Shown: positions 51,626 through 60,318, numbered from the stretch's first letter. The stretch: DNA of 64,000 nucleotides from Sphingobacterium pedocola (GCF_015209965.1 NZ_MU158689.1:512648-576647), one strand, 5' to 3'. Numbers and translations are program-made. The notes: generated by a model not told the origin, from the sequence alone.

Positions 51626-51737
51626 TGAACTAAAGTTAAGAAATTAATTAAAAAATACAGGTATAGGTGAAATAAAATTTGGAAATTATGCTAATAATGA
51701 CTTAATTGCATAAGCAACCTAAACTTATTTATTAATC

Positions 51738-52178
51738 ATGACTAGTAATAATCTATTTGCAGAAGAGTTTTTCTCGTTTTTAACTGGAAAAGCGTCTACT
51801 GCTATGTCAAGAAGACTACAGCGAAATTTAAAGGAAAGCTGTCTAACGATTACTGCGGAGCAATGGAGTCTCCTGTATTATTTGTGGAACGAAGAAGGAC
51901 TAACACAACAAGAGTTGGCCAATCTTACCTTTCGCGATAAGCCCAGTATTTCACGATTAATTAACAACCTCGAAAAATTGAAACTGGTTATCCGTGTCAA
52001 CGATAAAGGAGATCGCAGAACCAACCTTATTTACCTGACGAAGGAAGGCAGAAAGATTAAAATGGACTGCATGGCGCAGGCATCACGTACAATCGCCGAA
52101 GCTATCGACAACGTCGATCGGGATAAACTTAAAGATGCGCAGCATATCTTGGAAACAGTATACCAAAATTTAAAGTAA
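51738..52178 (+). CDS. MarR-family transcriptional regulator
   Basis: A 146-residue regulator. A winged helix spans about residues 35-100: QWSLLYYLWNEEGLTQQELANL, then DKPSISRLINNLEKLKLVIRV and DRRTNLIYLTKEGRKI. The flanking helices form the dimer interface. MarR proteins generally repress nearby genes and are released by phenolic ligands or oxidation, but no target can be inferred here: the gene is divergent from the small membrane protein and is followed by a palindromic repeat. Confidence 0.9.
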   Translation: MTSNNLFAEEFFSFLTGKASTAMSRRLQRNLKESCLTITAEQWSLLYYLWNEEGLTQQELANLTFRDKPSISRLINNLEKLKLVIRVNDKGDRRTNLIYLTKEGRKIKMDCMAQASRTIAEAIDNVDRDKLKDAQHILETVYQNLK

Positions 52179-52191
52179 ACGCTTAAATGCC

Positions 52192-52278
52192 CGTCATTGC
52201 GAACCGGAGGCACGATGGTGAAGCAATCTATTTGAACAAAAAGTTAAGATTGCTTCGTCATTCTTCCTCGCAATGACG
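52192..52278. repeat. REP-like palindrome CGTCATTGCGA ... TCGCAATGACG
   Basis: Perfect inverted ends CGTCATTGCGA at 52192-52202 and TCGCAATGACG at 52268-52278, with GAAGCAATCT/AGATTGCTTC pairing inside. Total 87 bp. This sequence type is a common dispersed palindrome in Bacteroidota intergenic regions. It lies between the MarR gene and the convergent FMN-glutamate synthase-type gene, where it could also act as a terminator. Confidence 0.75.
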
Positions 52279-52330
52279 AGTTTTTTCACAGTTCAATGAT
52301 CTTTTTAGATACGCACAATTCCTTACAGAG

Positions 52331-53887
52331 TTAGTCCAAGAACTCTTCTTTTGCAAAGTTGTTGTCCTTTTTATTCAATCGACCCGTTTCTTTAAAATAA
52401 ATGTCTTGAAAACTTAGTGTCTGGATACTATCCACTTTTCGGAAAAATTTATCGGCGGTGACGTCGTCCAATGTTCGAAACCCACAAGCTTCCATGATTT
52501 CTGCGGTAGCACGTAATGTATTCCGGTGAAATTGGGCTACCCGTACGTATTTATCTTCCACATCAAGTCCCTTATATAGGTGGGGTTGCTGCGTAGCTAC
52601 CCCTACAGGGCACACATCTTCGTTGCATTTTAATGCTTGAATACACCCCAAAGCAAACATCATTCCCCTTGCGCTATAGCACGCATCTGCACCTAAGGCA
52701 ATCACTTTTAATAAATCAAACCCGGTAACGATACGACTGGAAGCGATAATTTTTATGTGCTTTTTAAGTCCGTATCTAATGAGCGTAGTAGTGACGAATG
52801 TCAGTGCATCATATAGTGGCATGCCCAGGTTGTCTGTAAACTCCAAAGGAGCAGCTCCGGTACCTCCTTCTGATCCATCTATGGAAATGAAATCCGGGAA
52901 TATTTGGGTCGTCTGCATGGCCCTGCATATTTCCATAAACTCCTGTTTGTCACCAATACAGATCTTAAATCCTACAGGCTTACCATTCGAGAGCTCGCGC
53001 AGCAGCTGGATGAATTCCATCATCTCTATCGGATTACGGAATGCGCTGTGTGCCGGTGGCGACATGACGTCTGTACCCGGTACAACGTGGCGTATAGCAG
53101 CGACTTCTGGTGTGTTTTTTGCCGCCGGTAAGATACCACCGTGACCGGGTTTAGCTCCTTGGGAGATCTTGAGTTCAATCATCTTAACGTACGGGCGATT
53201 GGCTTTTTCAGTAAACAGGTCGGGATCAAAATACCCCATTTCATTACGACATCCAAAATAGCCTGTTCCGACTTGCCAGATTAAATCTCCTCCGCTGATG
53301 TGGTAATTACTTATTCCTCCTTCACCCGTATTGTGCGCAAAATTCTGCAATGCCGCACCTTTGTTTAATGCGGTGATTGCCGTTTTACTCAGTGCCCCGT
53401 AACTCATAGCCGAAATATTGAACACGCTCAGGCTGTAAGGTTGGCTGCATGATGTATTACCCACGGTAGTGCGTAAATCGTGATTTTCAATATGGCAGGG
53501 GAAAATTGAATGTGCGACCCACTCGTTTCCGACAGCCTGCGGATCTGTTTGCATGCCAAAAGCAACTGTTTCACGTTCATTCTTTGATCGCTGATATACA
53601 ATTGAACGCTGTCTGCGGTTGAACGGTCTACCATCGGTATCTGATTCCCAAAAATATTGTCTTAATTCTGGGCGGATGGATTCAAAAAAATACCTGAAAT
53701 AACCAACCAAAGGAAAGTTCCGGAGGATCGCATGGTTCGTTTGGAAGCTATTATAAAATGCAATTATCATTAAAGGAAACGGAACGATAAGCAACCAAAA
53801 CCACTGCGGAGTAAAGATAAATCCAAAAGAAACAATAATAAGATTGATTAAGATGATCGTGCCAAGAATTAATTTTCTAACTGTCAT
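52331..53887 (-). CDS. FMN-binding glutamate synthase-domain protein, membrane-anchored
   Basis: A 518-residue protein with two N-terminal membrane helices (residues about 6-45) followed by the FMN and 3Fe-4S domain of glutamate synthase large chains: LSVFNISAMSYGALSKTAI, GAKPGHGGILPAAK, FISIDGSEGGTGAAPLEF, and CNEDVCPVGVATQQP, whose cysteines would bind the cluster. The glutaminase (GATase) and C-terminal domains of a full GltB are missing, as in the archaeal-type GltB relatives. No gltD is nearby. The reaction is uncertain; its FMN core is intact, so a glutamate-synthase-like or other FMN oxidoreductase activity is possible. Confidence 0.85.
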   Translation of the reverse strand: MTVRKLILGTIILINLIIVSFGFIFTPQWFWLLIVPFPLMIIAFYNSFQTNHAILRNFPLVGYFRYFFESIRPELRQYFWESDTDGRPFNRRQRSIVYQRSKNERETVAFGMQTDPQAVGNEWVAHSIFPCHIENHDLRTTVGNTSCSQPYSLSVFNISAMSYGALSKTAITALNKGAALQNFAHNTGEGGISNYHISGGDLIWQVGTGYFGCRNEMGYFDPDLFTEKANRPYVKMIELKISQGAKPGHGGILPAAKNTPEVAAIRHVVPGTDVMSPPAHSAFRNPIEMMEFIQLLRELSNGKPVGFKICIGDKQEFMEICRAMQTTQIFPDFISIDGSEGGTGAAPLEFTDNLGMPLYDALTFVTTTLIRYGLKKHIKIIASSRIVTGFDLLKVIALGADACYSARGMMFALGCIQALKCNEDVCPVGVATQQPHLYKGLDVEDKYVRVAQFHRNTLRATAEIMEACGFRTLDDVTADKFFRKVDSIQTLSFQDIYFKETGRLNKKDNNFAKEEFLD

Positions 53888-54023
53888 AGTTTGTTATCAA
53901 GTTATATGTGATTCAAACGTCTACTTTTAATGTTTGTTTTATTCCTCGGCAAAATTAGCAAGTAATTTGCGCTTTAATATGTCCCTGATAATTTTTATTT
54001 TTTTTGCATATAAAGCTCGCTTT

Positions 54024-54785
54024 CTATCTTGTTTTTATAATTAAAGCGGTCAAATTTTGATAGATTTGAGCGAGGTGCTTCTCTTGGCTTAAGAATTGTA
54101 AATGAGCGTGTATTGTTTGCATGTCATTTCTTATCGCCGGACCGGTTTGTACCTCTCCAGGTTCTTGATGTTGCACTTTGTTGGCTGTTTCTCGTATGAT
54201 CGGTCGTATCAATTCAATATCCAAATTCTCGCGCTTTAATAGGTCAAAGGCAACTTGATACAAGGCATTAGAAAAGTTGTTCACAAAGACTGCAGCAATA
54301 TGTAATGTTATCCGTTGTTGGCTATTGCAGCGGAATGATTTGTGTGAAAGCTGTTGTGCTATTTGTAACAGCATTTGTTCGACCTCATGCGTATTCCCTT
54401 CAACGGCAAACGGAATGGCGGATAAGTCCGTTTCTATGTTTTTGGAAAGACTTTGCGGAGGATAGATGACCCCACTTTTTTCAAAGCGATTTAATATCGT
54501 TAGGGGGGTGGCCCCTGATGTATGAACAACGATACCTTGTAGTTGGTTGGGAAGTTGATCTATAACTGGCTTGATTGCTTGATCAGATACGGCGATAATA
54601 TATAGATCTGCGCTATCGCTGATTTGAGAAAGATTATGGATGCTTTCCGCAAAAACGACTTCAGCCAATGCATCTGCATTGGCTGAAGTTCTACTATACA
54701 CTTGTGTAATGTGGTGTCCTAGCGATTGGAACGCTTTAGCATAGTGTGTCGCTACATTTCCGGTTCCGAGTATAACGATGTCCAT
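54024..54785 (-). CDS. Rossmann-fold protein with DUF2520 domain
   Basis: A 253-residue protein. The N-terminal Rossmann domain begins VILGTGNVATHYAKAFQSLG, then YIIAVSDQAIKPVIDQL, and VVHTSGATPLTIL. The C-terminal helical DUF2520 domain (about residues 130-250) has VNNFSNALYQVAFDLL and PGEVQTGPAIRNDMQTIHAHL. Proteins of this type resemble ketopantoate or pyrroline carboxylate reductases and are widespread in Bacteroidota; the substrate is unknown. Its ATG overlaps the ccmF stop (TAATG), so it is translated with ccmF. Confidence 0.85.
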   Translation of the reverse strand: MDIVILGTGNVATHYAKAFQSLGHHITQVYSRTSANADALAEVVFAESIHNLSQISDSADLYIIAVSDQAIKPVIDQLPNQLQGIVVHTSGATPLTILNRFEKSGVIYPPQSLSKNIETDLSAIPFAVEGNTHEVEQMLLQIAQQLSHKSFRCNSQQRITLHIAAVFVNNFSNALYQVAFDLLKRENLDIELIRPIIRETANKVQHQEPGEVQTGPAIRNDMQTIHAHLQFLSQEKHLAQIYQNLTALIIKTR

Positions 54786-57289
54786 TAGGATTCAATTTTA
54801 TCTTCTGGTTTTCTATCCTTTAAGCGTTTGTATATCGCCATGATAAAACCAATCGTCATGATGATGGTGCCACACCAAAAGAAATTAATGTATGGGAACT
54901 TTATAGCTTTAAATACAATCCATTTCTTTTCCGGTAACGGCTTTTGATAAACCATTATTTCCAATTTATCCTGATCTGGACGGATATTTGTGAAACGGAA
55001 GCGAAGTCCCTGTTCTTCAACATCTTTATTGAAATCATATGCATTACCATCTTTCAATAGAAATACAGGTTCTACATCATATTCCTTCCCGTCTCCGGAA
55101 ATTACCTTTATCTTTAAACCTACCAATACGTCTTTAGGATCCAAAGGGATGTTCTGTAATTTGGCATCTTTATTTATACCATCAATAACGAATACACCGT
55201 TGCGGTAGCGTAAGGTGTCTCCGATACTTACTTGATAGGTTGCGGGTTCATCATAATCTTCGAATCCTGTTTTTTCACTGTCTTGTATATTTGTGGCAGG
55301 TAATTGCGAGTCAGCTGATGCTGCGGTGATCAGGGTATAAATATCGTATGTGACGTAGTGCTTGGTAGCGGGTGTGCCAATTAGCCCCCCCATATCCGGG
55401 TTGTTTTGGGCAAAAGGACTTAACCGAAAAGATTCCAGTATTTTACCACTTTCTTCGTCGATTTTTTCATATTTGATGTGATAATATACGTTCGGAGGTG
55501 CGACGCTATCGCCAACATAAGTGATTCTGTAGGCGCCCATTTGTACGGGTTCGCCTTCGGTTAAAAATAAATTTTCGCCGGGGTCGGTAAATTTATCTCC
55601 GTCTTTGCCAAAATTTTGTACGCCAATGTAGCGGCTTTCGTTGACGGAGATCACTTCATTGGTGGCAGCGGCAACTAATGCACCTAAAACAAGTAAGGCA
55701 AATCCAATATGTGAAACGGCGGAACCTGCTAATCGCCATTTTCCTTTCAGTGCATCACCCAATACGCGGATATTTGCCAAAATGCAGAAAATAGCGGTGA
55801 AGGTAATCAAGACGTACATTACGTTGGTGTATACCTTCGTAAAATATACCACCACAGCTGCCAAAATGAGCGATACGATAAATGAAGCGATAAGGGCCGG
55901 CCAAAATTTCTTGGGATCTGACCGTTTATATTTTAAGAACTGTGTACATGAAGTAAGTAATAAGACAACGACAGCGAAAGCACCTTGCCATTTGTTGTAA
56001 TGTACGATGGGATCAATTGGTGGAGCTACTTTTGTGCCAAATAGCGTGTTGAAAACCGGTATCGAAGTGGTTGCAATCATCTGTACGCAAGCGACAGTTA
56101 AAACCAGCGCTCCAATAAACAGCCAGAATTCTCTTGAATAGATGTCTTCTTCTTTCTGTGTACTAGGTAGCTCTTTTCTTCTCCAAATTAACAGGCCGAC
56201 TGTGATAATCAGAAAGGTCACATTGAAGAAGATCAATTGTCCGGACATTCCTAAACTGGTAAAGGAGTGTACAGAAGTTTCTCCCAATATGCCGCTACGT
56301 GTTAAATAAGATGCGTAAATAACCAATACGAAACTTATTAACGCAAGTAAAGTTGCGGTAAAGTAAGCATGTCCGGAATGTTTGTAAGCTAACATCACAT
56401 GCACTGCGGCAATTAGTGTGAGCCACGGAATAATCGATACATTTTCTACCGGATCCCAGGCCCAAAAGCCTCCAAAGTTTAGCGCTTCATAAGCCCAGAA
56501 TGATCCCATGATAATACCTGCTCCCAAAATCATCACGGCAAACAGCGCCCATGGCATACTCGCATTTATCCATTCCTTATATCTTCTCTGCCATAAACCT
56601 GCAGCTGCATACGCAAAAGGTACAATCATGGAGGCAAATCCCAGAAATAGGGTAGGTGGATGAATAACCATCCAATAGTTTTGTAATAACGCATTCAGTC
56701 CCCTGCCATCGGGTATCATCGACAAATAATTGGGGTTATTGAAGATAGGTCCTGGCATGGCATCTCGTAACAAGATGAACGGTGAACTGCCTATCCGAGA
56801 TCCAAATACTTCTACACCAATCAGCATACAGGCCAAGAACGTCTGACAAAGCATCACGAAGGTCATTACCGGTGCCTCCCAGCTTCGGGACTTGAAGACA
56901 AGAATACTACTTAATACGACCTGCCAAAACATCCACAACCAAAAGCTACCTTCTTGTCCTTCCCAGAATGACGAGATGATGTAATGTGTTGGGAGGGATC
57001 GCGAAGAATGCGCCCACGCGTAATGGTATTCGAATAGATGGTTATAGATGATATAAAATAAAGTTGAGCCTATTACAAGAATAGAAAGGGCATTCAACCA
57101 AAACCCAATTCGACCAAGGGTTTTCCATGATTTGTCCTCGATAGGTTCGCCAGATTGGTTTCTCGCAGCGTTTTGAGCTGCAAAAAAATAGCTTATCAGG
57201 GAAAATAAAGATGCGCCGAAAGAGAGGATAACAAAAAATTGTCCTATTTTTCCAGGTAGTAGGTTTTCACCAACGTAATTAACGTCCAT
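54785..57289 (-). CDS. ccmF: Cytochrome c haem lyase, CcmF/CcsA type
   Basis: An 834-residue polytopic protein that attaches haem to apocytochrome c in the periplasm. About 15 membrane helices are visible; the haem-handling WWD-like motif is GGFWAWDPVENVSIIPWL at about residues 275-292 in the CcmF core (see WEGQEGSFWLWMFW upstream for a second tryptophan-rich motif). Residues about 540-790 form a large soluble domain, longer than in E. coli CcmF (about 650 residues). The last helix is followed by a basic tail. It is preceded by ccmE on the same strand, with a TAnnTTTG element in the 63-bp gap, so it may have its own promoter. Confidence 0.92.
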   Translation of the reverse strand: MDVNYVGENLLPGKIGQFFVILSFGASLFSLISYFFAAQNAARNQSGEPIEDKSWKTLGRIGFWLNALSILVIGSTLFYIIYNHLFEYHYAWAHSSRSLPTHYIISSFWEGQEGSFWLWMFWQVVLSSILVFKSRSWEAPVMTFVMLCQTFLACMLIGVEVFGSRIGSSPFILLRDAMPGPIFNNPNYLSMIPDGRGLNALLQNYWMVIHPPTLFLGFASMIVPFAYAAAGLWQRRYKEWINASMPWALFAVMILGAGIIMGSFWAYEALNFGGFWAWDPVENVSIIPWLTLIAAVHVMLAYKHSGHAYFTATLLALISFVLVIYASYLTRSGILGETSVHSFTSLGMSGQLIFFNVTFLIITVGLLIWRRKELPSTQKEEDIYSREFWLFIGALVLTVACVQMIATTSIPVFNTLFGTKVAPPIDPIVHYNKWQGAFAVVVLLLTSCTQFLKYKRSDPKKFWPALIASFIVSLILAAVVVYFTKVYTNVMYVLITFTAIFCILANIRVLGDALKGKWRLAGSAVSHIGFALLVLGALVAAATNEVISVNESRYIGVQNFGKDGDKFTDPGENLFLTEGEPVQMGAYRITYVGDSVAPPNVYYHIKYEKIDEESGKILESFRLSPFAQNNPDMGGLIGTPATKHYVTYDIYTLITAASADSQLPATNIQDSEKTGFEDYDEPATYQVSIGDTLRYRNGVFVIDGINKDAKLQNIPLDPKDVLVGLKIKVISGDGKEYDVEPVFLLKDGNAYDFNKDVEEQGLRFRFTNIRPDQDKLEIMVYQKPLPEKKWIVFKAIKFPYINFFWCGTIIMTIGFIMAIYKRLKDRKPEDKIES

Positions 57290-57333
57290 TATTTAAATCA
57301 AAATTCAAAAATCAAAAGAAAGAAGCCGAAAGT

Positions 57334-57341
57334 CAAAAGTA
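57334..57341 (-). promoter_or_regulatory. TAnnTTTG promoter element for ccmF
   Basis: It reads TACTTTTG on the minus strand, in a stretch with AGTCAAAAGTATTC like those upstream of accD and lptG, 45 bp upstream of the ccmF ATG. Confidence 0.4.
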
Positions 57342-57352
57342 TTCAAAACGCC

Positions 57353-57763
57353 CTACTGTGCTAGGTAAGCCGTAGTTGCTTCGATTACTTCTACTTGGTC
57401 TTGATTATACTTAGAAGGACATTTCATCAATATTTTACTTGCATGAAATACATCCCCTTCCATTTTTCCGGTAAGCACGATTTGTTCCGAACGTTCGATG
57501 TCCTGCGGTTTCGCACCATTAAATACAACGCGACATTCTGTACTGTCATTGTCGTACATGTAAAATGAAAAAAGGTTTGCATCTGTTACGGGATCATAGA
57601 TCAAATTCTTTTCTTTGTTTAACACGCCGACAACATACAACTCTGTGTTTTTTTCTTTCGCCTCCGTAAAGGTAGAATATGTACTCGAATCGGTGTAAAT
57701 CACCAAAATCATCGCAATAGCCACCGCTATGATCACAATCAGAATGATTGAACTTTTCTTCAT
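57353..57763 (-). CDS. ccmE: Haem chaperone CcmE (CxxxY variant)
   Basis: A 136-residue membrane-anchored OB-fold protein. One N-terminal helix (IILIVIIAVAIAMILVIY) anchors it; the beta-barrel follows with DNDSTECRVVFNGAKPQDIER and EQIVLTGKMEGDVF. Where classic CcmE has the haem-binding His in HxxxY, this one reads KCPSKYN at about residues 114-120, so it has a CxxxY motif. That fits the variant CcmE known from archaea and some sulphate reducers. A TAnnTTTG element lies 24 bp upstream. No ccmA, B or C gene lies next to it in this window. Confidence 0.9.
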   Translation of the reverse strand: MKKSSIILIVIIAVAIAMILVIYTDSSTYSTFTEAKEKNTELYVVGVLNKEKNLIYDPVTDANLFSFYMYDNDSTECRVVFNGAKPQDIERSEQIVLTGKMEGDVFHASKILMKCPSKYNQDQVEVIEATTAYLAQ

Positions 57764-57787
57764 AATGTATATTCACTAAACCAGTTA

Positions 57788-57795
57788 CAAAATTA
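57788..57795 (-). promoter_or_regulatory. TAnnTTTG promoter element for ccmE
   Basis: It reads TAATTTTG on the minus strand, 24 bp upstream of the ATG at 57763. Confidence 0.45.
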
Positions 57796-57965
57796 CAAAA
57801 AGGGAATTGAAAGAAGGAATTAAACAAATCACACTGTCTATTTAGAAATGATCTAAACTGAGTTAGGTTTTTAGCTTAACCTTTTGGTTAGTAGTTTCTT
57901 GTAGGGTGCGTGACAATATGAGCTAGTTGAATTTAATTGTGCATCATCAATATTACAGAGTGAGG

Positions 57966-58430
57966 GAAGGTTTATTTTATGCAGTTTGTCGCTCGCTCTA
58001 AATTGTACTAGCAACCATTAATATCTGTATTTTATCTTTTTGCCCTCGTCGGGGGGCTCCTTCTTTTCTTCCAAAAGAAGCAAACCGAACGTAGTGAGCT
58101 CAAGAATTCCATTGAAAACAAATATTTATTCTTAAAGTCGTCGCTGTACCCATTCGCCATACTGGTTCGTGCTGCCTCCTGCTATTGACAAATGGTTGCT
58201 GCGTAAGTAGGCATCAGGGCCGAGTGCGGGAATTAGGGGCTGATGCAACTCTAGCGACATTTTTATTTATTTGAGGATAGTGCTTTGTTATTAATTCTCT
58301 ACTTAGTACTGCAACTGAATTTAAGATGACGACCTAGGTCGATGTAGCGTTAAGAAAACTTTTGGATTTGCGTTAAGAACAGGTCCCGGAAGTGAAACGG
58401 CTTGGAACTGTTCAGTAAATCCAAAAATAT
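57966..58430 (+). repeat. Mosaic repeat family, copy 7 (truncated at right)
   Basis: It begins GAAGGTTTATTTTATGCAG and GTTTGTCGCTCGCT, so it is close to copy 6 at the left end. It has the GAATTCCATTG module (as copies 2 and 4), a degenerate core hairpin (about 58140-58200), an insertion-like stretch, and the CCTAGGTCGATGTAGCGTTA module shared with copy 2 in the opposite orientation. The usual right end is missing: the repeat runs into the panC stop. Apart from the ccmE promoter, nothing else was found in the 57764-58434 gap. Confidence 0.8.
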
Positions 58431-58434
58431 ATCT

Positions 58435-59283
58435 TTATCCATTTAACAACATATTATCAATAAGCCGCACCCCTTCCACCCAAGCTACAACTAGTGCGAC
58501 ATACTCTTTACCAGCATGAAGCTCGTCAACCTGCTGTAACGTTCTTGTTTCACAGATGGCGAAGTATTCGGGTGTCACACCTTCTTCGGATTGGATTATG
58601 TTCTTTCCGATCTCTGTTAATTCGTTGACTGGTATGGACTTAAAATTTTGCTGCACATACCGAAGTGCTTTCGAAAGGATCAGTGCTTTTTCTTTTCCTT
58701 GGGAAGAGAGGCGCATATTACGGGAACTAAGCGCCAAACCATGTTGATCTCGTATAATCGGACAAATGATGAGTTTTATAGGGAGTTGTTTTACATCGAT
58801 CATTTTCTGCACCACCATGACTTGTTGAAAATCTTTTTGACCAAAACATGCAAAGTCGGGCTGAGTAAGGGTAAATAACTTGTATACGATCTGTGTTACG
58901 CCTTGGAAGTGCCCCGGCCGGTGCTCTCCTTCCCAGACCGCTTCCAGGTTTCCCAAGTCTAAGTGCCAATTTTCGCCGGTATCTGGATACATTTCCTCGA
59001 CAGAAGGTAAAAATAAGACATCGCAGGAGGCCAATTTCAATAGTGCGATGTCGTTTTCTAGTGGTCTGGGGTATTTCTCCAGATCTTTTGGATCATTGAA
59101 TTGAGTTGGATTGACAAAAATGCTACAAATGGCAATATCGGCGGATTGTTTGGCCTGTTGGATAAGGGACAAATGCCCCTCGTGTAAAGCGCCCATGGTA
59201 GGGACTAACGCAATGGTTTTATATGCTTCGCGAATACCTTTAAGGTAGTGCTGAAGGCTGTTTTTGGTGTTGAAAATTTGCAC
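58435..59283 (-). CDS. panC: Pantoate-beta-alanine ligase
   Basis: A 282-residue pantothenate synthetase, which joins pantoate and beta-alanine with ATP. Motifs: LVPTMGALHEGHLSLIQQA (HIGH-type, about residues 27-45), CSIFVNPTQFNDPKDLEKYPRP, FACFGQKDFQQ, and DQHGLALSSRNMRLS (KMSKS-type). The length is typical. It is divergent from the truncated GT5 gene. The stop is immediately beside the repeat copy 7. Confidence 0.96.
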   Translation of the reverse strand: MQIFNTKNSLQHYLKGIREAYKTIALVPTMGALHEGHLSLIQQAKQSADIAICSIFVNPTQFNDPKDLEKYPRPLENDIALLKLASCDVLFLPSVEEMYPDTGENWHLDLGNLEAVWEGEHRPGHFQGVTQIVYKLFTLTQPDFACFGQKDFQQVMVVQKMIDVKQLPIKLIICPIIRDQHGLALSSRNMRLSSQGKEKALILSKALRYVQQNFKSIPVNELTEIGKNIIQSEEGVTPEYFAICETRTLQQVDELHAGKEYVALVVAWVEGVRLIDNMLLNG

Positions 59284-59380
59284 GTATTTTTATTTGTAAA
59301 AATGGCAGTAAAGTTGCATAATAATTTTGTAATTATAAAACGATGATTTTTAATATATTGTAAAATACAGATAATTTGCG

Positions 59381-59388
59381 TACCTTTG
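59381..59388 (+). promoter_or_regulatory. TAnnTTTG promoter element for the truncated GT5 gene
   Basis: TACCTTTG is exact, 45 bp upstream of the ATG at 59434; TATTG about 21 bp further upstream is a reasonable -33 element. Confidence 0.5.
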
Positions 59389-59433
59389 TGCTACTGATTT
59401 TTATATTCTATTAATAAAAAAAGCAATTTGGAG

Positions 59434-60261
59434 ATGGCAAAAACGAAAATATTGTTTATTACCCACGAGATGTCGCCTTTCCTTGAAATAAGTAAAATTT
59501 CTGAAATTACACGCCAGTTACCGCAAGCCATGCAGGAAAAAGGATTTGAAATCCGTATCTTAATGCCTCGCTTTGGTAATATCAATGAGCGCAGAAATCG
59601 TCTTCACGAGGTGATAAGGTTGTCGGGAATGAATATTGTGGTAGACAATAACGATAATCCATTGATTATTAAAGTAGCTTCATTACCGGCCGCACGTATG
59701 CAGGTTTATTTTCTGGATAATGAAGAGTATTTCCAACGTAAAAAGATTTTCCGTGATGAAAATGGTAAATTTTTTAGTGATAACAGCGAACGTTCGTTGT
59801 TTTTTGGAAAAGGGGTGTTGGAGACGGTGAAGAAGCTGGGATGGTCGCCAGATGTCGTGCACTGTCATGGTTGGTTTTCAGCTATGGTGCCGTTATACTT
59901 AAAGAAGGTGTACCATGATGACCCGACATTCAAGGATGCGAAAGTGTTTTACTCGCTGTATAAAGAAGACTTCGATGCAGATACAGATACATTGAGTGCC
60001 AAATATGGCGAGATGCCCGCACAGGAAGATGTAGATGTAGCGGATTCCGCTGCTTACGGTTCGGGTAACTATTTGGATTTGTATAAAGGCGCTTTGACGT
60101 ATACCGATGTTGCGGTAATCAATGATAAAGATTTGAATACAGAGGTGCTTCAATTTATTGAAGATCAAAAAATTAGGGTATTTACTCCGAGTGGTGATGA
60201 TGATTATGAAGCTTTTTCTACATTGTACGAAGAGTTTGCCCCTGAAGAAGTAGAAGTTTAA
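59434..60261 (+). CDS. Glycogen/starch synthase N-terminal domain protein (truncated GT5)
   Basis: A 275-residue protein that corresponds only to the N-terminal half of GT5 glycogen synthases: ILFITHEMSPFLEISKISEI, EIRILMPRFGNINERRNR, YFLDNEEYFQR, and WSPDVVHCHGWFSAMVPLYLKK. The second half of the GT-B fold, with the ADP-glucose site and the catalytic glutamates, is absent. A few residues (FDADTD...EEFAPEEVEV) form an acidic tail. It ends cleanly with its own terminator, so it is not a frameshifted pseudogene by eye. Similar short proteins are known next to panC in relatives (general knowledge). The function is unclear. Confidence 0.8.
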   Translation: MAKTKILFITHEMSPFLEISKISEITRQLPQAMQEKGFEIRILMPRFGNINERRNRLHEVIRLSGMNIVVDNNDNPLIIKVASLPAARMQVYFLDNEEYFQRKKIFRDENGKFFSDNSERSLFFGKGVLETVKKLGWSPDVVHCHGWFSAMVPLYLKKVYHDDPTFKDAKVFYSLYKEDFDADTDTLSAKYGEMPAQEDVDVADSAAYGSGNYLDLYKGALTYTDVAVINDKDLNTEVLQFIEDQKIRVFTPSGDDDYEAFSTLYEEFAPEEVEV

Positions 60262-60285
60262 TAATTGAAGGTTGATTAAAAAGAA

Positions 60286-60318
60286 AAAAGCCGGCTGTCT
60301 TATTGGCAGCCGGCTTTT
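60286..60318. terminator. Bidirectional hairpin terminator
   Basis: AAAAGCCGGCTG pairs with CAGCCGGCTTTT around a 9-base loop, with A-run and T-run on the two sides. It serves the GT5-like gene and the convergent DUF493 gene. Confidence 0.88.
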
